This document shows, in pieces, positions 32,520 to 38,520 of a DNA stretch of 38,520 nucleotides. A program made the translations under genes and the position numbers. The stretch lies in assembly GCA_021826225.1 (NCBI GenBank), contig JAKBAV010000011.1, positions 1-38,520 on the forward strand, given 5' to 3'. The DNA is from Pseudomonadota bacterium. GTDB taxonomy: Bacteria; Pseudomonadota; Alphaproteobacteria; Acetobacterales; Acetobacteraceae. Position 1 is the stretch's first letter, and every line of letters starts with the position of its first letter. Below the pieces are notes generated by a model, which was not told the DNA's origin, made no database searches, and saw nothing but the letters and a program-made list of their open reading frames with translations.

Positions 32520-33734
32520 TTACTGCACGACGGCGCCGCGCCGCAGGCGGGCGATATCGGCCGCCTCAAAGCCCAGCTCTTCGAGAATTTCATCGGTATG
32601 TTCGCCGAGATGCGGGGCGCGGCGCGGGTCGAGGGGCGCGAACTGGCCCCCGAAGCCGACCGGTCCGGAAACGATTTTGACGCGTGTGCCATCTTCCACC
32701 TCGACCTCGAAAATCTGGCCGTTGGCGAGGGCCTGCGGATCGCTGGCGACCTCATGGATGGTTTTGACCAGTTCCCAGGGCGCGTCCCAGGCTTCAAAAA
32801 TCGGCTGCCAGTGCGACCACGGCCTGGCGCCGATCGCCGCACCGAACGCGGTGACGATTTCGCCGCCGAACTCGGTGCGGCCGGCGACATCGGCGAAGCG
32901 CGGGTCTGCCAGGAGGTGCTCCACCCCCAGCATGCGGCAGAGCGGCGGCCAGTAGCGCTCGGGATCGAGCAGCATGAGCTGGATGTAGCGGCCATCCTGG
33001 GTGCGGTAGGCGCTGGTCATGGGGAAGCGGGCGGCGGCCGTGGTGGCGGCGAGCTGCGCGGCGGATTGCGTCTGGCTCTGCGTGATATCAGCTGAGAGTA
33101 TCCACATGGCGGAGGCGAGCAGGGAAATATCGACGACGGAGGGCTCCCCGGTTTGCGCCCGCTTGAACAGGGCGCCGGCCATGCCGTAGGCGACGGCGAC
33201 GGCGGAGGCATGGTCGCCCAAGGCGGCGCGCGGGCGCAAAGGTTCGTCATAGCCTGGCGGGCGCAGGGCCAAAGCAAAGCCGCCGCGCGCCCAGAAGGCC
33301 GAGGCATCGTAGCCGGCCTTGTCGGCTTCCTTGCCTTTGAAGCCGGTGCCATTGCCGCGCACGTAGATGAGCTTCGGGTTGCGCGCGCGCAGATCCTCGA
33401 CATCGAGCTTCAGGGCGGCGATGGCCTTGGGACGCAGGCTGGTCAGGAACACGTCGGCGGTTTCGATGAGTTTCAGGAAAATTTCGCGGCCCTCGGCGGA
33501 TTTGAGGTCGAGGCTGATGCTCTTTTTGCCGCGATTATTCAGCTCCATGGAGAGATTGGCGGATTTGGTGATGCGGCCATCGGCGATTTTAAGGGTGCGG
33601 TAGGGATCGCCGCCGCCGGGCAGCTCGACATGGATGATTTCGGCGCCCTGGTCAGCGAGCAATGCCCCCGCCGCCGGCACGAAGACAAACTGGGCCAGTT
33701 CCACGACCCTCACACCGGCAAACGTACCCTGCAT
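32520..33734 (-). CDS. Class III CoA-transferase (CaiB/BaiF family)
   Basis: This enzyme moves CoA between a donor acyl-CoA and a free acid. It has 404 residues from the ATG at 33732-33734, which has a GGGGGAG site 6 nt before it; the open frame to 33785 adds 17 residues with no such site. Catalytic D174 lies in ALGDHASA, and other blocks are RVVELAQFVFVPAAGALLAD (7-26), NLSMELNNRGKKSISLDL (60-77) and the NGTGFKGKEADKAGYD substrate region. The start lies 47 bp from the palindrome at 33781, and the gene is divergent from a KstR2-like regulator. It probably activates the acid intermediate of the cluster's pathway. Confidence 0.94.
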   Translation of the reverse strand: MQGTFAGVRVVELAQFVFVPAAGALLADQGAEIIHVELPGGGDPYRTLKIADGRITKSANLSMELNNRGKKSISLDLKSAEGREIFLKLIETADVFLTSLRPKAIAALKLDVEDLRARNPKLIYVRGNGTGFKGKEADKAGYDASAFWARGGFALALRPPGYDEPLRPRAALGDHASAVAVAYGMAGALFKRAQTGEPSVVDISLLASAMWILSADITQSQTQSAAQLAATTAAARFPMTSAYRTQDGRYIQLMLLDPERYWPPLCRMLGVEHLLADPRFADVAGRTEFGGEIVTAFGAAIGARPWSHWQPIFEAWDAPWELVKTIHEVASDPQALANGQIFEVEVEDGTRVKIVSGPVGFGGQFAPLDPRRAPHLGEHTDEILEELGFEAADIARLRRGAVVQ

Positions 33735-33780
33735 TTTCGGCTCCCCCTGATGACAGCGCTTTTCGCTCGTAACATATTTT

Positions 33781-33794
33781 AGCAAGCGCTTGCT
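33781..33794. promoter_or_regulatory. 14-bp perfect palindrome, candidate KstR2-like operator 1
   Basis: AGCAAGCGCTTGCT is its own reverse complement. It fits the AnCAAGnnCTTGnT pattern reported for KstR2 in mycobacteria. It lies 47 bp upstream of the CoA-transferase start and about 133 bp upstream of the divergent TetR gene. A second site with 12 of 14 bases conserved is at 35634-35647. No other instance is evident in the window. Confidence 0.75.
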
Positions 33795-33927
33795 TGTTAC
33801 CTTGGGAATCGGGTAGGGTCAAGCTGCGGCATGGCGTTCCGGCTGAATCGCGCGGAGTATCTCGCAACCAGACGAAGGGCTTGCTAGACGAATAAGCGCA
33901 ACCGGCCCGGTGGCATTAACGAAGAGG

Positions 33928-34689
33928 ATGGATGTGACCGTACCGATAAACGCCAAGCCGGACTGCGAACCCGCCAACGGCGCCAAGGCCCGGCCCGGCT
34001 TGGCGCGGCCAGCCCCCGTGAAAGCCGGTATGGCGGACCGCCGGCGCCACATCCTGGACGCGGCGACAAACCGTTTTGCCGAACATGGTTTCGAGGCGAC
34101 CACCGTGCGGCAGATCGCCGATGATGTGAATATTCTGTCGGGCAGCCTGTACCACCATTTCGCCAGCAAGGAGGCGATGCTGCACGAGATCGTGCGCGAG
34201 ACCGTGGAGAAGATGAGCGCCAATGTCGTGCGCATCTCCAAGGCGCCGGTGGACGCCGAAGCGCGGCTGACCGCGCTCATTCTGCTCGAACTGGGCGAAA
34301 TGACGCGCAACCAGCAGGTCCATGCGATCCTCTCGAACGACCGCAAGTTTTTCCGCGTGCGGGAGGAGTTTTCTTATGTCGTAAAGGCCAAGCGGGAAGC
34401 GTATCATGCCTGGTGCGCGACCCTGCAGGATGGCATCGATGCGAAACTATTCAAGTCCAGCCTCGATTTTTATCTGACCATCAGCACCATCATCCGCATG
34501 CTCAACGCGGCGGCTGACTGGTACAAGAACGAAGAGGCGTATATGGCCAGGCCGCTCGGGGCGTATACGCTGGATGGGGTGATCGATTTTCATCTGGAGT
34601 TTGTGTTGAGCGCGGTGCGCGCGCCGGGGCGGACATCGGCGCCGATTCCGCGCGCCGCCTGCGAGGCGCTGGCGAAGTTCGTGGCCTGA
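33928..34689 (+). CDS. TetR-family regulator, KstR2-like
   Basis: This 253-residue regulator has an N-terminal disordered stretch and an HTH at about residues 40-85. The HTH reads FAEHGFEATTVRQIADD, then NILSGSLYHHFASKEAM, and closely resembles my recollection of mycobacterial KstR2. The C-terminal domain is helical. Its start is uncertain: GTG 33910, ATG 33928 and GTG 33934 are in frame, and AGAGG at 33923-33927 best fits GTG 33934. Family KstR2 proteins repress steroid-ring CoA catabolism in response to a CoA ester; a CoA-ester ligand is a reasonable inference here, but no steroid genes are present in the window. Confidence 0.88.
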   Translation: MDVTVPINAKPDCEPANGAKARPGLARPAPVKAGMADRRRHILDAATNRFAEHGFEATTVRQIADDVNILSGSLYHHFASKEAMLHEIVRETVEKMSANVVRISKAPVDAEARLTALILLELGEMTRNQQVHAILSNDRKFFRVREEFSYVVKAKREAYHAWCATLQDGIDAKLFKSSLDFYLTISTIIRMLNAAADWYKNEEAYMARPLGAYTLDGVIDFHLEFVLSAVRAPGRTSAPIPRAACEALAKFVA

Positions 34690-34695
34690 CCTTAA

Positions 34696-35541
34696 CTACC
34701 GCGCATCCGGCGAAACCGTCACCGCCACGTCCATGCGGCCGATGCCGGGGATTTCGATGGTCATGACATCGCCGGGGACGACCGGGCCGACATCCGCGGC
34801 GCCAGAGAAGATGACATCGCCGGGATAGAGCGTCATGGCGCTGGAGGCGAAGGCGACGAGCTGCGCCGGGCTGCCGGTAAGGTCGGCGAATTTGCGCGTC
34901 CCGCGGAGTTCCCCATTCACCCGGAACGCGTAGCCGAGCGCCGAAGGGTCGGGGATTTCATCGGCCGTGACCAGGCAGGGGCCGAGCGTGCCGTAAGTGT
35001 CGAAGGATTTGCAGAAGCTGTAGAATTCCTTCTCCTCCTTCATCGTCATATCGAGTGCGCAGGTATAGCCGGCGACATGGTCAAGCGCCTCGGCTTCCGT
35101 AACATTGGTGCATTGCCGGCCAATGACGATGGCGAGCTCGGGCTCGTGCAATGTGGTGCGGTCCGTCCAGCGGATCCGCACGCCGTCGCTCTCGCCGGCG
35201 GCGGCGCTGGTCATCTTGAACAGAAAGCCCATCATGCCGAGCGGGGCGCCGTGATGCTTCCAGTTGCCGACGCCGCAGATGAACTTGCCGGGATTGGCAA
35301 CCGGGGAGAGCAGGTTGACCCTTTCCCGCGCGATGGGCGTGACGGTGGCGGCGAGAGCCTGTATTTGCGGGCGGAGCTCGGCGAAATGGGCGAAAAAATG
35401 GTCGCCTTGCGGGAGCGGCCAGCGCAAGGGCGGCAGGCTATCGGCCACGGTGGTGACATCGCGGATGCCGTCCTCGCCCATAACGCCCAGGCGCGGTTGC
35501 TGCCCCGCGTCAGTCTTCAACGTGAACCGGCATAGCCGCAT
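34696..35541 (-). CDS. Fumarylacetoacetate hydrolase-family protein
   Basis: This 281-residue protein has an N-terminal region (1-75) and an FAH catalytic fold. Metal-binding residues are E133 and E135 in LHEPELAIVIG and D164 in CALDMTMKE, with the catalytic-type H-rich WKHHG upstream. Family members hydrolyse or decarboxylate acylpyruvates or hydrate dienoates in aromatic catabolism. GGGAGG precedes the ATG at 35539-35541; the frame is open far upstream to 36180 but that part is unlike the family. The palindrome at 35634 lies 93 bp upstream. It ends 6 bp from the convergent TetR gene. Confidence 0.93.
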   Translation of the reverse strand: MRLCRFTLKTDAGQQPRLGVMGEDGIRDVTTVADSLPPLRWPLPQGDHFFAHFAELRPQIQALAATVTPIARERVNLLSPVANPGKFICGVGNWKHHGAPLGMMGFLFKMTSAAAGESDGVRIRWTDRTTLHEPELAIVIGRQCTNVTEAEALDHVAGYTCALDMTMKEEKEFYSFCKSFDTYGTLGPCLVTADEIPDPSALGYAFRVNGELRGTRKFADLTGSPAQLVAFASSAMTLYPGDVIFSGAADVGPVVPGDVMTIEIPGIGRMDVAVTVSPDAR

Positions 35542-35633
35542 GTTTCTGGTTCCTCCCGGCGCGGGTTTTTCACCTCCGGCGTTGCCGGGGCAGTTGGTTG
35601 ATATGGTGCAACCTATACCGGCGCCGCTATTGT

Positions 35634-35647
35634 AGCAAGCGCTTGGT
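35634..35647. promoter_or_regulatory. Candidate KstR2-like operator 2
   Basis: AGCAAGCGCTTGGT shares 13 of 14 bases with the perfect palindrome at 33781-33794 and breaks symmetry only near the end. It lies in the 255 bp divergent gap between the FAH gene (minus) and the SnoaL-like gene (plus), 93 and 149 bp from their starts, so one bound regulator could control both directions. Confidence 0.7.
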
Positions 35648-35796
35648 CTACCGTGGCGGATGGCCCTGGCGGCGATTGACAGAGGGGATGATGCCTTCCT
35701 AGGTTTGGCGCGTGCGCCGCGCCGCACCGGGATTACCGCACTGAAACGCGCCAAAACGGCTTCTCTCGAAGCCCCATAACAAGAGGAATAAGCAAG

Positions 35797-36258
35797 ATGG
35801 ATGAGATTGCGCGGCTGCTGGCTTGCGAGGATATCCGGGCGGTGAAGGCGCGGTATTTTCGCGGCGTGGATACGGCGGATAGCGAGCTGGTGCGGGGCAT
35901 TCTGGCCGAGGATTGCGTGCTGGATTATCGCGGCTGCTGCACCGATCCGGCAACAAAACGGGATTTTTTCCCGGCCATGAATATCGTGATGCGCGGCAGT
36001 GCCGGCTGGTCCTCCACGGGGCTGCGGGCAATGGGGATCGTGAGCGTGCACCACAGCCATAATGGCGAGATCGAGGTGAGCAGCGCCACCATGGCGCACG
36101 CCATCTGGTCGATGACCGACCGGCTGTTCATGCCGCCGGGCAAGGATTACGCGGTGATGACCGGCTATGGCTATTACCACGAAACCTATGAGAAGATCGG
36201 CGGCGCCTGGAAGGTGAAGACGTTACGAATCGAGCGGCTTCGCGTCGAAGCGCAGTGA
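35797..36258 (+). CDS. SnoaL/NTF2-like protein
   Basis: This 153-residue protein has the small cone-shaped SnoaL/NTF2 fold signature: an N-terminal helix with IRAVKARYFRGVDTADSELV, then beta strands including YAVMTGYGYYHETYEKIGGAWKVKT near the end (about residues 117-141). Members are cyclases, isomerases, dehydratases or non-enzymatic binding proteins. The AGAGGA site precedes the ATG. It is followed by the DUF1330 gene, and its promoter gap holds the second palindrome. Confidence 0.88.
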   Translation: MDEIARLLACEDIRAVKARYFRGVDTADSELVRGILAEDCVLDYRGCCTDPATKRDFFPAMNIVMRGSAGWSSTGLRAMGIVSVHHSHNGEIEVSSATMAHAIWSMTDRLFMPPGKDYAVMTGYGYYHETYEKIGGAWKVKTLRIERLRVEAQ

Positions 36259-36287
36259 AGGACAGAAAGTTAGCGAGGGAGCAAAAC

Positions 36288-36590
36288 ATGCCAGCCTATA
36301 TGATCGCGACACGAATGGGGCCCGTGCGCGATACCGCCGCCATGGCCGAGTACAGCCGGTTGAACCGGGAACATGCGGGAGAATTCCGCTCACGCTATAA
36401 TCTGACACCGCTGGTGGTGTATGGCGCGCTGGAGGCCGCGGAGGGGCCGGCGCCGGATGGCATGATCATCCTGCAATTCCCCACCATGGCGGACGCCAAA
36501 GCCTGGTATGACAGCCCGGCCTACCAGGCGGCGCTGCCGCACCGGCTGAAGGGCGCCGATTATACCGTGGTTTTTGTCGAGGGGCTGTAA
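36288..36590 (+). CDS. DUF1330-family protein
   Basis: This 100-residue alpha-beta-barrel dimeric-type protein begins MPAYMIATRMGPV and contains EGPAPDGMIILQFPTMADAK and AWYDSPAYQAALPHR, the DUF1330 core blocks. GAGGGAG lies 6 nt upstream of the ATG at 36288; an upstream in-frame start at 36255 overlaps the previous gene's end and lacks similarity. It is probably co-transcribed with the SnoaL-like gene. The function of the family is not established. Confidence 0.9.
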   Translation: MPAYMIATRMGPVRDTAAMAEYSRLNREHAGEFRSRYNLTPLVVYGALEAAEGPAPDGMIILQFPTMADAKAWYDSPAYQAALPHRLKGADYTVVFVEGL

Positions 36591-36638
36591 CAGCCACACC
36601 GCCACCCGGCTGGTTTCTGGGCTGCTGACTATAACATG

Positions 36639-36675
36639 CAGGCAAATTTCGCATTTTTCACGCGAGGTTTGCCTG
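36639..36675 (+). terminator. Hairpin after the DUF1330 gene
   Basis: CAGGCAAA (36639-36646) pairs with TTTGCCTG (36668-36675) and an inner CGC/GCG can extend the stem. It is followed by TTTATGTGTTTATTG, AT-rich but not a clean T-run. It lies about 49 bp past the DUF1330 stop, the likely end of that transcript. The remainder of the gap to purU holds no further feature I can support. Confidence 0.55.
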
Positions 36676-36887
36676 TTTATGTGTTTATTGAGTGGCATTA
36701 TTGTTTCTTATTGATTAAAAGACCGCGAGGCGCATTGCCGCGCCCTGAACCGGGATTGAGAGGGTGCCGCGCATGATGCGACACTCCCCCCGGCGGGACG
36801 GCACGCGACTAAATGGATACGAGATTGACGGCGGCACGGCGCCCGCTTTTATGGCCGCCGCAACGAGATTTTCAGGAAATTGACGCG

Positions 36888-37748
36888 ATGTCCAAAGCCC
36901 AGCATGTTTTAACCCTCTCCTGCCGTAACCGGCCCGGTATCGTTGCCGCCGTCTCGACCTATCTGTTCCAGCATGGCGCCGATATTCGCGAGGCGCAGCA
37001 ATTCGATGATGCCGAGAGCGGGAATTTTTTCGCACGCCTGGCATTTGACCTGGTGGGCGGCACCGGCATCACGAAGCTGCGGGAGGGGTTTGCCGCTCTG
37101 GCCGAGGAGTTCGGCCTGACCTGGAAAATTTCCGACCATGCGGTGCCGCGCCGGGTGCTGCTGCTGGTCTCGAAATTCGACCATTGCCTCGCGGATCTGC
37201 TGTATCGCTGGCGCATTGGCGAGCTGGAGATGACGCCGACCGGCATTGTGTCCAACCACGGCATCGAGGCCTATGCCGGGCTGGATTTCGGCGGGCTGCC
37301 ATTTCATCATCTGCCCATAACCCGCGACACCAAGATGGAGCAGGAAGGGCAGATCTGGGCGCTGGTGAAGGAGACAAAATCCGAACTCGTGGTGCTGGCG
37401 CGGTACATGCAGGTGCTTTCCGATGCGCTGGCGCAGAAACTCTCCGGCCGCTGCATCAATATTCATCATTCGTTTCTGCCCGGCTTCAAAGGTGCCAAGC
37501 CCTATCATCAGGCGCATATGCGCGGCGTGAAACTCATCGGCGCGACGGCGCATTATGTGACCGCGGATCTGGATGAAGGGCCGATCATCGAGCAGGATGT
37601 CGAGCGCATCAGCCATGGCGACACGCCCGATGACCTCGTGCGCAAGGGGCGGGATATCGAGCGGCGCGTGCTGGCGCGGGCGGTGCGCTACCATCTGGAG
37701 GACCGCGTGATTCTGAACGGCAAAAAAACGGTGGTGTTCGCGAGCTGA
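36888..37748 (+). CDS. purU: Formyltetrahydrofolate deformylase PurU
   Basis: PurU hydrolyses 10-formyl-THF to formate and THF, balancing one-carbon folate pools. It has 286 residues from the ATG at 36888 (AGGA about 10 nt upstream). The N-terminal ACT-type regulatory domain covers about 1-85 ([18 protein letters not shown]). The C-terminal formyltransferase-like hydrolase domain shows VSNHGIE, the catalytic [17 protein letters not shown] (190-206) and D229 in [10 protein letters not shown]. An extension to 36813 is open but unlike the family. Confidence 0.96.
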   Translation: MSKAQHVLTLSCRNRPGIVAAVSTYLFQHGADIREAQQFDDAESGNFFARLAFDLVGGTGITKLREGFAALAEEFGLTWKISDHAVPRRVLLLVSKFDHCLADLLYRWRIGELEMTPTGIVSNHGIEAYAGLDFGGLPFHHLPITRDTKMEQEGQIWALVKETKSELVVLARYMQVLSDALAQKLSGRCINIHHSFLPGFKGAKPYHQAHMRGVKLIGATAHYVTADLDEGPIIEQDVERISHGDTPDDLVRKGRDIERRVLARAVRYHLEDRVILNGKKTVVFAS

Positions 37749-37772
37749 AATGACCCACAAAAATCCTTGAAA

Positions 37773-37792
37773 CACGCGGAAACTTCCGCGTG
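37773..37792. terminator. Hairpin after purU
   Basis: CACGCGGA and TCCGCGTG form an 8-bp stem with an AACT loop. It begins about 25 bp past the purU stop and is not followed by a T-run on the plus strand, so terminator activity is uncertain. Confidence 0.5.
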
Positions 37793-37856
37793 GGGCAGGC
37801 GTTGACCCTTGCGCGGGTGCGTTTCATGCGCCGGCCAGTCTCGATTGGGAAATCGC

Positions 37857-38520
37857 ATGTCTCCTGCCCGCACACCGCCCTCGCCTGCGGTTAATGGCCA
37901 TGAACGGCACATCAAATCGCTTGACGGCCTGCGCGGCGTGTCGGCTCTGCTGGTGCTGTTTCATCATGTCCTGCTGACGCAGCCGGATTTTGGCAGGTTC
38001 GAGTGGAATTCGGCCCATACCAGGGCGCATGGGCTGTTTGAATGGCTGATGTTCGACACGCCTTTTCGCATTTTATGGGCCGGGCAGGACCGCGCCATAT
38101 TGTTTTTCGTGCTGAGCGGGTTCGTGCTCAGCCTGCCCTGGCTGCATGGCCGGCCGCGAACCTATGGCCGGTTCCTGCTCAACCGCTTCTGCCGGCTGTA
38201 TCCGCCTTACCTCATCGTGATGCTCATCGCCGCCATCGGCGTGATACTGATCGGTGGCCGGCATATTCCGGGCGCCAGCGTGTGGTTCAACCAGCTGGGC
38301 TGGTCACGGCCGCTCTCCTGGCGCGCGGTGCCGAGCGCGGTGTTCCTGCTCAATAACGGGTCGAGCAACTGGCTTGATGAGTCGGTCTGGTCACTGATCT
38401 GGGAGGCCCGGGTGGTCGTGATTTTCCCGTTTCTCATCTGGGTGATCACGCGCTGGAAGAACCCCGGCATCGCCGTGATTCTGCTCGGGCTGGCTTCGTT
38501 GCATCCTCTCATCATGCTGC
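37857..38520 (+). CDS. Acyltransferase-3 family membrane protein, 3' truncated by the window edge
   Basis: The frame opens with the ATG at 37857-37859 and runs without a stop to the end of the window, giving 221 visible residues. The N-terminal family blocks are clear: IKSLDGLRGVSALLVLFHHV (about 19-38), AILFFVLSGFVLSLPWL, and NRFCRLYPPYLIVMLIAAI. Members transfer acyl groups to surface glycans or other periplasmic acceptors, and have about ten membrane helices, of which about five are in view. No strong ribosome binding site precedes the ATG. The acceptor is unknown. Confidence 0.88.
   Translation, partial: MSPARTPPSPAVNGHERHIKSLDGLRGVSALLVLFHHVLLTQPDFGRFEWNSAHTRAHGLFEWLMFDTPFRILWAGQDRAILFFVLSGFVLSLPWLHGRPRTYGRFLLNRFCRLYPPYLIVMLIAAIGVILIGGRHIPGASVWFNQLGWSRPLSWRAVPSAVFLLNNGSSNWLDESVWSLIWEARVVVIFPFLIWVITRWKNPGIAVILLGLASLHPLIML

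Noticed and set aside
35542-36180. Long upstream extension of the FAH gene
   Set aside because: A GGGAGG site and the family N-terminus fix the start at 35541, and the extension runs antisense through the SnoaL-like gene.

Overview
The window reads as a chromosomal segment of a GC-rich alphaproteobacterium, most likely Acetobacteraceae/Acetobacterales. The evidence is the plant/alphaproteobacterial type of glutamate-cysteine ligase, the ureDABCEFG gene order, and an AT-rich CTTC-T(n)-A(n)-GAAG palindrome of a kind I remember as common in acetic acid bacteria. The taxonomic call is inference. I see no insertion sequence, phage gene or CRISPR array. No gene-free stretch exceeds 300 bases; the longest is 36591-36887 (297 bp).

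Layout. (1) 1-3683: housekeeping genes, namely the end of a sugar-nucleotide epimerase/dehydratase, ubiA, rsmE and gshA. (2) 3694-17651: a nitrogen island. The urease operon ureDABCEFG and the urea ABC transporter operon urtABCDE both lie on the minus strand. Between them, on the plus strand, lies a two-gene signalling operon. Its first gene is a 1106-residue NCS1 permease / Cys-cluster / hybrid histidine kinase fusion and its second a LuxR-type response regulator. The simplest reading is import (Urt), hydrolysis (urease) and sensing of urea or a related nitrogen compound. (3) 17869-20878: a double-length acyl-CoA dehydrogenase and an SDR. (4) 20950-30482: a compact selenocysteine island. It holds selC (tRNA-Sec), a UGSC-motif selenoprotein interrupted by an in-frame UGA, a TrxR-like flavoprotein, a TauD/TfdA dioxygenase, a TetR regulator, selB, selA and the divergent selD. 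A small C39-like cysteine peptidase gene, bracketed by inverted REP-like palindromes, sits inside it. (5) 30483-36590: a catabolic cluster with an HSL-type esterase, a LysR regulator, a class III CoA-transferase, a KstR2-like TetR regulator, an FAH-family hydrolase, a SnoaL-like protein and a DUF1330 protein. Two near-identical palindromes of KstR2 type lie in its two divergent promoter regions. (6) 36888-38520: purU and the start of an acyltransferase-3 gene.

The most interesting unit is the selenium island. The complete Sec-decoding kit is packed with one obvious client, the UGSC protein. Standard gene calling would break that client into two unrelated ORFs. Its neighbours (TrxR-like, TauD, TetR) suggest a small oxidative or redox pathway whose substrate I cannot name. 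The second notable item is the permease-kinase fusion placed between the urease and urea-uptake operons.
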